DNA of 33,446 bases from Rhodospirillales bacterium (GCA_013204265.1 JABMOG010000090.1:1-33446); one strand, 5' to 3'; numbered from the stretch's first letter, positions 17,126 to 25,252 are shown. Program-made: numbers and translations. The notes: generated by a model from the letters alone, not told the origin.

Positions 17126-17478
17126 TAGAAAATCCCCTTGGCGCGCAGCGTCGACAGAACCAGAAATACCGCCGTTGCCCCGATCGTGCCGGGCAACAGA
17201 TTGCGTTTGAACAGGAAAAATAGCACGAACCCAACCGCGAGCGCCGCAATGCGGTCGACCAGCTGGGTTTCCGCCAGAATTCCGATCGGCATCAGCATGA
17301 TACGCGAAATCAGCCCAGCCAGCATGCCGTAGGCGACGCAGGCGAACCACTGCGACAAAGGTCCGGCAGGGTCGATGCGCGCGGCAATAAGAACGCCGCC
17401 CGCGCGCCAGATATAGGTCGACAGGCTGACCAGTACCAACAGGCCCCACATGCCGCCGACAAGTTCCAGATTGGTCAT
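17125..17478 (-). CDS. azlD: AzlD-family branched-chain amino acid exporter subunit
   Basis: A 117-residue, four-helix membrane protein. It matches AzlD in size and in motifs such as STYIWRAGGVLIAARI near residue 20 and FACVAYGMLAGLISRIML near 46, and ends with a short helix. AzlD partners with AzlC for efflux of branched-chain and related amino acids. The ATG 17478 overlaps the azlC stop in an ATGA junction, and its own stop overlaps the next start. A long open frame extending upstream to 18039 runs across azlC in another frame and is not considered real. Confidence 0.85.
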   Translation of the reverse strand: MTNLELVGGMWGLLVLVSLSTYIWRAGGVLIAARIDPAGPLSQWFACVAYGMLAGLISRIMLMPIGILAETQLVDRIAALAVGFVLFFLFKRNLLPGTIGATAVFLVLSTLRAKGIF

Positions 17479-18233
17479 AGCGGGCTCTTGGCTGTGCGGG
17501 GCATTCGGCGGTCGATCCAGTAGGCGGCGGAACCGGCGATGACGCCGCAGAACGGCAAACCCCAATCCGGTGAGATCAGGTGGAACAACGGCCCCAACAC
17601 GGCGCCGAACATCAGTGCCAGAATGCAGTTGCGGTGGCGCACGCCGGAAAACAGGAACACGAAATAGACCGGGTTGAGGTAAATCAGGCTGACGATGACG
17701 TAAAACGGAAACGATGCCGCCAGATGATAACCCAACGCCGTGCCGGTCAACCCGCCGGTCATGCAGATGCCGCACAGGCCCAGGTAATACGGCAACCTCT
17801 GGTCCTCGGCCATCGCCGGGCCGTGGCGCAGGGTCAGTGCCCAAGTGTTGATGGACATTATGGCGACCAGCAGATAGCGCAACCGCCAGGCGCTTTTGTC
17901 GCCGCGAAACAGCGGCAGCATCGACAGCGACATCGGCAAAAACCTGAGATTTGCCATGCTGGATGCCAACATTATCGCCAGTACCGGCGCGCCGACGGCG
18001 AACAATTCGGCGTAGGCCACCTGGCCGGGCAACCCCCACACTGTAGCGGTGGAAACGACAGAGACGCCGAAGCTCAGCCCACTGTCGCGCGCCAGCGAGC
18101 CAAACCCCATCATCGACGCCAGGACCATGAAAAACGGCATGCTGAGCCCATCGCCGACGCCTTTGAAAAAGGCTTTGCGGCGCTCCTCCGGGGTCGAGAC
18201 CGGGGATGCGTCGGGGGCAGGGGCGTTTGAAAT
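17475..18233 (-). CDS. azlC: AzlC-family exporter subunit with a probable ATT start codon
   Basis: The large subunit of the AzlCD branched-chain amino acid exporter, with about seven hydrophobic segments (for example FFMVLASMMGFGSLARDSGL and AIMLASSMANLRFLPMSLSM). The first ATG (18140) gives only 221 residues and cuts off EERRKAFFKGVGDGLS, the conserved AzlC amino end (F..G..DGL). The frame continues upstream to a TGA at 18246-18248 with no ATG, GTG, TTG or CTG. An ATT at 18231-18233 sits six bases behind GAAAAGGA, an excellent ribosome-binding site. Starting there gives 252 residues, close to the family norm. Rare ATT starts are usually linked to tight translational control; this one is inferred. 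It is divergent from the mutase operon. Confidence 0.75.
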   Translation of the reverse strand: MSNAPAPDASPVSTPEERRKAFFKGVGDGLSMPFFMVLASMMGFGSLARDSGLSFGVSVVSTATVWGLPGQVAYAELFAVGAPVLAIMLASSMANLRFLPMSLSMLPLFRGDKSAWRLRYLLVAIMSINTWALTLRHGPAMAEDQRLPYYLGLCGICMTGGLTGTALGYHLAASFPFYVIVSLIYLNPVYFVFLFSGVRHRNCILALMFGAVLGPLFHLISPDWGLPFCGVIAGSAAYWIDRRMPRTAKSPL

Positions 18234-18305
18234 ATCGTGTCCTTTTCAGCGGCTTGTGAGTTGGCTACCTTAGGACGGAGGTTCCATCAGGGAAAGGCCA
18301 CAACT

Positions 18306-18764
18306 GTGGGAACGAGCACCGAAGCAACTGCCACCGGGGCGCGGGCGGGCATTACGCTGATCACCGGCGTCATTGGTTCCGACACCCATATCGTCGGCAA
18401 CCGGATTGTGTCGATGGCGTTGGAGGAAGCCGGCTTCAAGGTTGTCGCTCTGGGCGCATTGACACCGGCCGAAGAATTTATTGCCGCAGCCATTGAAACG
18501 GCGGCCGACGGCATTCTGGTATCGTCGCTGTATGGCCAGGGCGAACTGGACTGCCGGGGGTTTCGCGACATGTGCGTCGAGGCGGGCTTGGAGGGTATCC
18601 TTTTGTATATCGGCGGCAATCTGGTCGTCGGTAAGCAGGATTGGGCCGAGGTCGAGGCGCGGTACCGGGATTTAGGCTTTGACCGCGCCTTTCCCAACGC
18701 CACCCGCACCGATGAAATCATCGCCGTGCTGGACGCAGATTTTGCCGCCCGGCGGCAAGGCTAA
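18306..18764 (+). CDS. B12-binding small subunit of glutamate mutase-type carbon-skeleton mutase (sigma/GlmS/MutS)
   Basis: A 152-residue Rossmann-like cobalamin-binding protein. The base-off/His-on signature is present: SDTHIVGN with D26, H28 and G31, then VSSLYGQGE (S-x-L) and YIGGNLVVG (GG). It carries adenosylcobalamin to the epsilon subunit. GTG 18306 is chosen, with GGGAAAGG about eight bases upstream; another GTG at 18237 would overlap the divergent azlC start and add non-family residues. The gene order sigma-MutL-epsilon is the standard glutamate mutase arrangement. The stop is followed one base later by the MutL start. This subunit is fully conserved, in contrast to the altered substrate pocket of the large subunit. 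Confidence 0.92.
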   Translation: MGTSTEATATGARAGITLITGVIGSDTHIVGNRIVSMALEEAGFKVVALGALTPAEEFIAAAIETAADGILVSSLYGQGELDCRGFRDMCVEAGLEGILLYIGGNLVVGKQDWAEVEARYRDLGFDRAFPNATRTDEIIAVLDADFAARRQG

Positions 18765-18765
18765 A

Positions 18766-20172
18766 ATGACCGCCGCCCTGCTCATAGATTTCGGTTCCAC
18801 ATTTACCAAACTGCGCGCCGTCGACCTGGACAGCGCGGCTATTATTGGTGCCGGGCAGGGGCCGTCCACAGTCGCCACCGACGTTACCGAGGGTTTAGTC
18901 GCCGCCCTCGGTGACCTGGAAGCCCATATCGGCGGATTGCCCGATTTTAAACACCGATTGGCGTGTTCCAGCGCCGCCGGGGGATTGGCCATGGTGACCG
19001 TCGGGCTGGTCCGGGAACTGACCGCTGAGGCCGCCCGCCAGGCCGCGCTCGGCGCCGGGGCCAAGCTGGTCGGGGCCTTTTCCCATGGACTTACAACACA
19101 CGATATTGCCGAGGTCGAACGTCTGGCCCCCGACATTATCCTGCTCGCCGGGGGCACCGACGGCGGCAATTCTGATGTCATTTTAGCCAACGCCGGCAAG
19201 CTGGCGACCAGCGCCGTGGCCTGCCCCATCGTCGTTGCCGGTAACCGTGAAGCCGCAGACGAGGCCGCAGACGTGTTACGGGCGGCGGGCAAGCCGGTCA
19301 CCGTGGCTGAGAACGTGATGCCGGAATTCGGCGAGCTTAACGTGGAACCGGCCCGCGCCGCCATTCGCACGGTGTTTATCGAGCGCATCGTCCACGCCAA
19401 GGGGATCGACCGTGCGGCGCAAATGTTCGACGCGGTGTTGATGCCGACGCCGGCCGCCGTGCTCGACGCCGCCAAGCTGTTGTCCGAAGGGCTGCCTGGA
19501 AAGGCCGGGCTGGGTCCGTTGCTGGTTGTCGATGTCGGCGGGGCGACCACCGACGTGCATTCGGTGGCAATGGGCGCGCCGACGGTGGAAGGCGTTATCG
19601 CCCACGGCCTGCCCGAGCCCTACCTGAAACGCACCGTCGAAGGTGACCTCGGTATGCGCCTTAACGCCGCCACCATTATCGAGGCGGCGGGGCTGGAGGC
19701 GATCGCGGAACAGGCAGGGCTATCGTTGGTGCGGGCACGGGAAATTCTTGATGCCATTATTTTTGACGTCGAACGCCTGCCCGAGGCTAAGGATGAAGCC
19801 AGTTTTGACCAAGCCTTGGCCCGCGCCGCCGTGGACGCCGCCGTCACCCGGCACGCCGGTTCGCTGAGTATTGTGCAAACGGTGACCGGTCCGGTCCAAA
19901 TGCAGACCGGCAAAGATCTGAGTGCGGTGGAAACCATCATCGGCACCGGCGGGGTGTTGGCCCATTCGGCCAATGGGGGCGGCGGGGCGGTGGAAATTCT
20001 GGCGGCGGGGCTGGCCGATGCGGACCGTCCGCAAAACCTTAAACCCAAAGCGCCTAAGCTGCTGCTCGACAGGGATTACGTATTGTACGCCTGTGGTTTG
20101 CTCGCCACCGTGGCGCCTGAGGTCGCCTTGACCTTTGGCTTGGCCCACATGCATGCTGTCGGTGAGGATTGA
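18766..20172 (+). CDS. Mutase accessory protein GlmL/MutL (ASKHA-fold reactivase)
   Basis: A 469-residue ATPase of the actin/Hsp70/sugar kinase fold, encoded between the two glutamate mutase subunits. The first phosphate-binding motif is LLIDFGSTFTKLRAVDLD at residues 4-21; the second is VVDVGGATTDVHSVAMG near residue 255. GTGGVLAHS near 385 closes the nucleotide site. GlmL is thought to protect or reactivate the mutase by exchanging damaged cobalamin. ATG 18766 is chosen because it follows the sigma-subunit stop by one base; the extension to 18679 overlaps that gene in another frame. It confirms that the neighbouring proteins form a true B12 mutase system. Confidence 0.92.
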   Translation: MTAALLIDFGSTFTKLRAVDLDSAAIIGAGQGPSTVATDVTEGLVAALGDLEAHIGGLPDFKHRLACSSAAGGLAMVTVGLVRELTAEAARQAALGAGAKLVGAFSHGLTTHDIAEVERLAPDIILLAGGTDGGNSDVILANAGKLATSAVACPIVVAGNREAADEAADVLRAAGKPVTVAENVMPEFGELNVEPARAAIRTVFIERIVHAKGIDRAAQMFDAVLMPTPAAVLDAAKLLSEGLPGKAGLGPLLVVDVGGATTDVHSVAMGAPTVEGVIAHGLPEPYLKRTVEGDLGMRLNAATIIEAAGLEAIAEQAGLSLVRAREILDAIIFDVERLPEAKDEASFDQALARAAVDAAVTRHAGSLSIVQTVTGPVQMQTGKDLSAVETIIGTGGVLAHSANGGGGAVEILAAGLADADRPQNLKPKAPKLLLDRDYVLYACGLLATVAPEVALTFGLAHMHAVGED

Positions 20173-20177
20173 GAATC

Positions 20178-21665
20178 ATGGGCTTGGACGTTACCGAAAT
20201 TCCCCTTTCATCGGCGCAAATTCCGGGCGACGACTTCGCCCGCATGCGCCGCGACAATCTGGCGCGCTGGCCGACCGGGGCCGAGGTCGACCTGGACGAG
20301 GCCGTGGCGTTCCACAAATCCCTGCCGAAACACAAGCAACTGGGCTGGGTAATGCGGCGGGCGGCGGAAGAAGGCCGTTGCCTGACCCAGCCGCGCGGCG
20401 GTTTCGGCACGCTGGAACTGCAATTGGAACTGATGCGGGCACTCGATCAGGACGGCATGGCTGACATCGTGCCGACGACGACCGACAGCTACACCCGCAA
20501 CGAACAATGGGCGCAGGCCCAGACCGGTATTGAAGAATCGGAACGCTTGGGCAGGTCCATGCTCAACGGTTATCCGATGGTTAATTATGGCCCGCTCGCA
20601 ACGCGCCAACTGATTGAGGCTATCGACAAACCGGCTATCGTGTTGTCCGGCACCGCCATGCCGCGCTTGACGGTGGAAATCGGGTTCGCCGCCGGGTATT
20701 CGGGCTACCTGGGTTCCGGCATCGCCTATACCACGTCCTATACCAAGGACACCTCGATTGCCGAGGGTATCCGCAATTATCAATACCTCGACCGCCTGGC
20801 GGCGCTGTACCAGGAACACGGTGTCGAATTGCATCGCCGCCAACCAGGGTTTCTGACCGGCACCAATGTGCCGCCGTGCATCGCCATCGCCGTTGCCGTG
20901 CTCGACGCATTGTTGGCTGCCGGCCAAGGGGTGCGCAATTACGGGTTGGAGCTGGCACAGACCCTGCACTTGATTCAGGACGCCGTCGCAATCCGTGTGT
21001 GCGGCGAACTGGCCCATGAATATCTTGCCGCCGCCGGTTATACAGACATGTTTTTGCCGGTAACCTCGCTGCACTGGATGGGCGCGTGGCCGCAGGATGA
21101 CGCCCAGTGCCAGGCGCTGGTGGCCTATGGCGGCACCCTTGCCGCCGTCGGCGGTGCGGTCAGCGTGACCACCAAAAGCACGCATGAGGCTTATGGTATT
21201 CCGACCCCCGCCGCCAATGCCGAGGGCCTGCGCACGACCCGCATGGCGGTCTATATGGCGCGCCATATCCGGCTCGATGAATTGCCGGAATTCAAGGCCG
21301 AGGCCGATCTGATGCGACGTGAAACCCGGGCCATCATCGACCGCGTGCTGGAAATGGGCGATGGCGACGCCGCCCAAGGCACGGTCAAGGCCTTGGAGGC
21401 AGGCGCGCTCGATATTCCGTGGTCGCCCAGCCGCTTTGTCCAGTCGCGGGTCATGCCTGCGCGCGACGCCGATGGCTACCTGCGTATTTTCGATCCCGGC
21501 AATATGGTGTTTGCCAAGGACATCGCCGAAATCCACACCGAGCGGTTGAAAAAACGGGCCGAGGCCGAAGGCGTCGCCTATGACCATAATCTGGCGGTCA
21601 GCAGTGTTTACGAAATTTCCGAGCCATTGGATCGCCTGTTACCGTTCCCGTGGGCGGCGGAATAG
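20178..21665 (+). CDS. Glutamate mutase epsilon-type catalytic subunit with altered substrate pocket
   Basis: A 495-residue TIM-barrel mutase subunit that uses adenosylcobalamin to move a carbon fragment. It aligns along its length with GlmE of Clostridium cochlearium as recalled from memory. With a constant offset of seven residues, R66, R100, Y177 and Y181 of GlmE are kept (R73, R107, Y184, Y188). However R149, H150 and E171 are replaced by L156, S157 and L178. In GlmE, R149 belongs to the arginine claw for the substrate carboxylates and E171 holds the amino group. A substrate other than L-glutamate is therefore likely. ATG 20178 is preferred over TTG 20169, which lies on top of the ribosome-binding site. 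An annotation as methylaspartate mutase is safe only at family level. Confidence 0.88.
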   Translation: MGLDVTEIPLSSAQIPGDDFARMRRDNLARWPTGAEVDLDEAVAFHKSLPKHKQLGWVMRRAAEEGRCLTQPRGGFGTLELQLELMRALDQDGMADIVPTTTDSYTRNEQWAQAQTGIEESERLGRSMLNGYPMVNYGPLATRQLIEAIDKPAIVLSGTAMPRLTVEIGFAAGYSGYLGSGIAYTTSYTKDTSIAEGIRNYQYLDRLAALYQEHGVELHRRQPGFLTGTNVPPCIAIAVAVLDALLAAGQGVRNYGLELAQTLHLIQDAVAIRVCGELAHEYLAAAGYTDMFLPVTSLHWMGAWPQDDAQCQALVAYGGTLAAVGGAVSVTTKSTHEAYGIPTPAANAEGLRTTRMAVYMARHIRLDELPEFKAEADLMRRETRAIIDRVLEMGDGDAAQGTVKALEAGALDIPWSPSRFVQSRVMPARDADGYLRIFDPGNMVFAKDIAEIHTERLKKRAEAEGVAYDHNLAVSSVYEISEPLDRLLPFPWAAE

Positions 21666-21690
21666 GGTTTCGCCGTGCCATCCGTCCACC

Positions 21691-21696
21691 TATAAT
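21691..21696 (+). promoter_or_regulatory. Candidate -10 box for the aldehyde dehydrogenase/CoA ligase operon
   Basis: A consensus TATAAT stands in the 74-base gap between the mutase epsilon gene and the aldehyde dehydrogenase gene, in an AT-richer patch than its surroundings. A -35 match at 17-base spacing is weak (TTTCGC, 21668-21673). A start of transcription near 21703 would leave a leader of about 37 bases with AAGAGG six bases before the ATG. It would allow the ALDH-ligase genes to be expressed apart from the mutase. Confidence 0.4.
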
Positions 21697-21739
21697 TCAC
21701 CAAACAAACATCCAAGAGTAAAAACCCAAGAGGCATTTT

Positions 21740-23170
21740 ATGATCCAGACCGCTACCCAGGCCACCCTCCAGCCAGGCGACGAAACCGAGATCGTTGCGG
21801 GCCTTATTGAACGCGCCCGCGCCGCCCAGGGCGTTTTTGCTGATGCCGATCAAGCCCGTGTCGACGAGGCCGTGACCGCACTGGCGTGGTCGATTTTCGA
21901 GCCCCACCGCGCCCTGGAACTGGCCCAACGCGCGGTTGACGATACCGGCCTCGGCAATGTTGAGAGCAAAATCATCAAGAATCAGCGCAAGACTTTCGGC
22001 TGTCTGCGTGACTTGATGCGGGTGAAAACCGTCGGGGTTATTGAAGACAACCCGGCCAAAGGATTAGTCAAATACGCCAAGCCGGTCGGTGTCGTCGCGG
22101 CCATAGCGCCGTCGACCAACCCGGCGGCGACCCCGGTCAACAAGGCGATGATGTCTTTGAAGGGCCGCAACGCCGTGATTGTCGCGCCCAGCCCCGCCGG
22201 TGCGGGAACCACGACCCTGACGGTCGATTACATGCGGGCCGAGTTGGTAAAAATCGGCCTGCCCGCCGATCTGGTGCAGGTATTGCCGCAGCCGGTCAAC
22301 AAGGCGCTGACCCAGGCGTTGATGGAAGCTGCTGATCTGGTTGTTGTTACCGGGTCACAAAACAACGTTCGCCGGGCCTATTCGTCGGGCACCCCGGCGA
22401 TTGGTGTTGGTGCCGGGGACGTCTCAGTAATTATAGATTCCTCCGCCGACCTTAGCGACGCGGCGGAAAAAATCACGATGTCCAAGATCTTTGATAATTC
22501 CACGTCGTGTTCGTCGGAAAACCAGATCATCGTTCTGGCTGACGTTTACGATGACGCGATCCAGGCGCTCCAAGCCGCCGGTGGTTATCTGGCGACGCCC
22601 TTGGAGAAGGAAAAAATTAGAAATACGCTGTGGGTTGACGGTCATCTCAACCGCAAGGTCATCGCCAAGGATGCCGACGTATTCGCCGCCGAGGCCGGTC
22701 TTGCGCCGGAGGCAGCAATGGCAAAATTTTTCATGGTTGAGGACGAAAACCCCGGCCCTGACACGCCGTTTTGCGACGAAAAATTGTCGCTGGTATTGAC
22801 CATCTACAAGGCGCGCGATTTCGACGACGCGATGGCGCAGACCGACGCCATTATGGATGTTTGTGGGCGCGGCCATTCGGTCGGCATCCACACTGCCGAC
22901 ATGGATCACGCCCGCAAGCTGGCCGAGACCTTATCGACCGTGCGTGTCCTGGTTAATCAGGCGCACACTTTCGGCAATGGCGGCAGTTTCACCAACGGCC
23001 TGCCGTTTACGCTGTCCATGGGCTGCGGAACGTGGGCCGGAAATTCCATTTCGGAAAACCTCAACTACCGCCACTTCATAAACATCACCCATCTGGTGAC
23101 GGAAATCCCCGAAGACAAACCGTCGGAAGACGATTTGTTCGGTGAATACTGGGCCAAGCACGGAAAATAA
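21740..23170 (+). CDS. CoA-acylating aldehyde dehydrogenase (SauS/SucD-of-Clostridium/EutE type)
   Basis: A 476-residue NAD(P)-dependent enzyme interconverting an aldehyde plus CoA with an acyl-CoA. The catalytic cysteine is C257 in FDNSTSCSSENQ, typical of the acylating subgroup, and the nucleotide-binding region includes GVVAAIAPSTNPAATPVNK near 117-135. Also visible are TGSQNNVRRAYSSGTPAIGVG and AHTFGNGGSFTNGLP. The closest recalled groups are sulfoacetaldehyde dehydrogenase (acylating), succinate-semialdehyde dehydrogenase (acylating) and acetaldehyde dehydrogenase; the substrate cannot be assigned by eye. It is followed seven bases later by an ADP-forming CoA ligase, so the pair can link a carboxylic acid, its CoA ester and its aldehyde, with ATP made or used. 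Confidence 0.88.
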   Translation: MIQTATQATLQPGDETEIVAGLIERARAAQGVFADADQARVDEAVTALAWSIFEPHRALELAQRAVDDTGLGNVESKIIKNQRKTFGCLRDLMRVKTVGVIEDNPAKGLVKYAKPVGVVAAIAPSTNPAATPVNKAMMSLKGRNAVIVAPSPAGAGTTTLTVDYMRAELVKIGLPADLVQVLPQPVNKALTQALMEAADLVVVTGSQNNVRRAYSSGTPAIGVGAGDVSVIIDSSADLSDAAEKITMSKIFDNSTSCSSENQIIVLADVYDDAIQALQAAGGYLATPLEKEKIRNTLWVDGHLNRKVIAKDADVFAAEAGLAPEAAMAKFFMVEDENPGPDTPFCDEKLSLVLTIYKARDFDDAMAQTDAIMDVCGRGHSVGIHTADMDHARKLAETLSTVRVLVNQAHTFGNGGSFTNGLPFTLSMGCGTWAGNSISENLNYRHFINITHLVTEIPEDKPSEDDLFGEYWAKHGK

Positions 23171-23176
23171 ACGGAC

Positions 23177-24301
23177 ATGAATTTTGAAGAACACGCCGCC
23201 AAACCGCTGTTGAAAGCGGCGGGCATCGCAATTCCCGATGGGTGCTATGCCGTCACTGCAAATGAAGCCGCCGAGGCGCAGCGCACCATCGGCCCTTGTG
23301 TCGTCAAAGCCCAGGTGCCGACCGGTAAACGCGGCAAGGCTGGTGGCATCAAGACTGCGGACACACCTGAAGAGGCTAGCGCAGCCGCGGACGCTATTCT
23401 CGGTATGGAGATCGCGGGGCACCGGGTTGAAGGGGTGTTGGTCGAGGGGCGGTCTGATATCGTACGGGAATTTTATGCCGCCGTGATGAACGACCCCGCG
23501 TCGAAAGGCCCGCTGGTGCTGTTTTCCACGGAAGGCGGCATGGATATCGAAGAGGTTGCCGCTTCAACCCCGGAAAAACTGAAACAAACCGCCGTCGATA
23601 TTCGAGTCGGTTTCGATATGGCTGCGGCAAAGTCCCTGCTGGACGGGTTCGACCTTGGCGACACCTCGGAGCGGATCGCTGATTTTTTGGTCAGGCTTTA
23701 TAGCGCCTACCGCGAATTTGATGCCGAATTACTGGAAGTCAATCCGCTGGCCGAGACAGCCGACGGCGGGCTGGTGGCGCTCGACTGCAAATTCGTGCTC
23801 GACGATTCCGCGATCAAACGCCAAGTCGAACTGGCCGCCCGTGGGGCCCCGGAAAGACTGACCGAGCTTGAAAAACGCGGCGACAAAGCGGTTATAAAAT
23901 ATATCGAACTGGACGGCGATGTCGGGGTATTGGCCAATGGCGCCGGACTGACTATGACGACGATGGACGTTGTCCGCCATCACGGCGGCAATCCGGCGAA
24001 TTTCTGCGAAATCGGCGGCGAAGCCTACACCAAGGCGCAGACGGCGTTGGAGATGGTCCTCGACAAACCGGGAATCAAATCGCTGGTGGTCAATTTCTGC
24101 GGTGCGTTTGCGCGGTGTGAAGTGATGATGGAAGGCCTGCTCAATGCCTGGGAGGAACTTAACCCCGACATACCGGTGTTTTTTTCCATCGCCGGGACCG
24201 GCGACGAGGAAGCCATTAAAATGCTGAAAGACCGCCTCGGGATGGACCCCTACCCGGACATGGACGCCGCCAGTAAGGCTGCGGTGGAGGCTGCGAAATG
24301 A
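23177..24301 (+). CDS. Succinyl-CoA synthetase-like CoA ligase, beta subunit (ATP-grasp)
   Basis: A 374-residue SucC-type subunit: N-terminal ATP-grasp domain (MNFEEHAAKPLLKAAGI, VVKAQVPTGKRGKAGGIK near residue 43) and C-terminal CoA-ligase domain (LEVNPLAETADGGLVALDCKF near 190; GNPANFCEIGGEA near 277). With the alpha subunit it makes an acyl-CoA from a carboxylate, CoA and ATP via phosphohistidine. It is shorter than SucC (about 390) and similar in size to malate thiokinase MtkA. It is not beside TCA genes such as mdh or sucAB, so a dedicated substrate is likely: a C4/C5 dicarboxylate given the downstream fumarase and FrdA-like genes, or sulfoacetate given the ALDH. It ends in an ATGA overlap with the alpha subunit. 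Confidence 0.9.
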   Translation: MNFEEHAAKPLLKAAGIAIPDGCYAVTANEAAEAQRTIGPCVVKAQVPTGKRGKAGGIKTADTPEEASAAADAILGMEIAGHRVEGVLVEGRSDIVREFYAAVMNDPASKGPLVLFSTEGGMDIEEVAASTPEKLKQTAVDIRVGFDMAAAKSLLDGFDLGDTSERIADFLVRLYSAYREFDAELLEVNPLAETADGGLVALDCKFVLDDSAIKRQVELAARGAPERLTELEKRGDKAVIKYIELDGDVGVLANGAGLTMTTMDVVRHHGGNPANFCEIGGEAYTKAQTALEMVLDKPGIKSLVVNFCGAFARCEVMMEGLLNAWEELNPDIPVFFSIAGTGDEEAIKMLKDRLGMDPYPDMDAASKAAVEAAK

Positions 24302-25167
24302 GAATTTTGCGGCGCCAACACCGGGTTCTGATCCAGGGCATTACCGGCAAGCAGGGCACGTTCTGGACCGAGTTAATGCAGCAGTACGGCACCAACGTGG
24401 TCGCCGGCGTAAATCCGAAAAAAGCCGGCACCGAGCATTGCGGCGTGCCGGTGTTCGCGTCCGCCACCGAGGCCATGCGCGAGGCCGAATTCGACGCCTC
24501 GGTGCTGTTCATCCCGCCTTTGGGCGTCAAGGATGCGGCATTGGACGCGATTGGCGCGGGTGCGAAAAACCTGTGCATCCTGACCGAACACATCCCCGTC
24601 CAGGATGTCATGCATATAATGGCCGCCGCCCGCGAAGCGGGCACCCACATCACCGGCCCCAACACGGCGGGCTCGGTCACTATCGACGAATGTTTCCAGG
24701 GCTTCATGCCGGCCTTTAACACACGCATTTTTAAAAAAGGTGTCGTCGGGGTGATTTCCCGTTCCGGCAGCCTCGGTACCCTGATGTGCCAAAACATCGT
24801 ATCGGCCGGGTTCGGCCAATCGGCGTTCATCGGCATCGGCGGCGACCCCATCATCGGCACCACGACGCGCGATGCGCTGGAGGCACTTGATGCATTTGAG
24901 GGCACCGACGCGGTGGTCCTGGTCGGGGAAATCGGCGGTGTCATGGAAGAAGAAGCCGCCGAATACGCTGCCACCATGTCGAAACCGGTAATCGCCTTCA
25001 TTGCTGGCGGGGCCGCGCCCAAGGGCAAGAAAATGGGTCACGCCGGGGCTATCGTCATGGGCGACCGTGGAACGTACCAATCAAAAAGCACCGCGCTGCA
25101 AGCCGCCGGGGTCACCGTTTTGGCGACCCCGTCCCACGTCGGCGACGCGCTGAGAGAACGACTGTAG
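24298..25167 (+). CDS. Succinyl-CoA synthetase-like CoA ligase, alpha subunit
   Basis: A 289-residue SucD-type subunit with a CoA-binding Rossmann domain (VLIQGITGKQGTFWTELM near 10-27) and ligase domain. The phosphorylated histidine is H248 in KKMGHAGAIVMGDRG. The CoA-site loop reads GPNTAGSVTIDEC, where E. coli SucD has GPNCPG, so the usual Cys is Thr. That variation is found in related ligases and marks it as distinct from the housekeeping enzyme. It is translationally coupled to the beta subunit. The transcript probably ends in the AT-rich stretch after 25167, although no hairpin is visible there. Confidence 0.9.
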   Translation: MRILRRQHRVLIQGITGKQGTFWTELMQQYGTNVVAGVNPKKAGTEHCGVPVFASATEAMREAEFDASVLFIPPLGVKDAALDAIGAGAKNLCILTEHIPVQDVMHIMAAAREAGTHITGPNTAGSVTIDECFQGFMPAFNTRIFKKGVVGVISRSGSLGTLMCQNIVSAGFGQSAFIGIGGDPIIGTTTRDALEALDAFEGTDAVVLVGEIGGVMEEEAAEYAATMSKPVIAFIAGGAAPKGKKMGHAGAIVMGDRGTYQSKSTALQAAGVTVLATPSHVGDALRERL

Positions 25168-25181
25168 GTGATCCAAAAAGT

Positions 25182-25209
25182 TTGTTTTTTTATCCAGGGC
25201 ACATAAAAT
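25182..25209 (+). promoter_or_regulatory. Candidate promoter for the cyclic-nucleotide-binding-fold gene
   Basis: TTGTTT (25182-25187), 16-base spacer, TAAAAT (25204-25209) in the most AT-rich segment of the neighbourhood (25168-25252). Transcription would begin near 25216, giving a leader of about 37 bases. This fits a separately controlled gene downstream of the CoA ligase operon. Confidence 0.45.
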
Positions 25210-25252
25210 AGTTGTAGAAATAAAATTGAAATAGGGAAGGTTGAACACTGTC

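Noticed and set aside
17125-18039. Long alternative frame over azlC/azlD and a long N-terminal extension of the protease up to 17449
   Set aside because: Both are shadow frames over coding sequence. The azlC, azlD and protease starts are fixed by family motifs, a signal peptide and stop/start overlaps.
18237-18305. Upstream GTG start for the B12-binding subunit
   Set aside because: The extra 23 residues do not resemble the family and would overlap the start region of the divergent azlC; GTG 18306 has an adequate ribosome-binding site.
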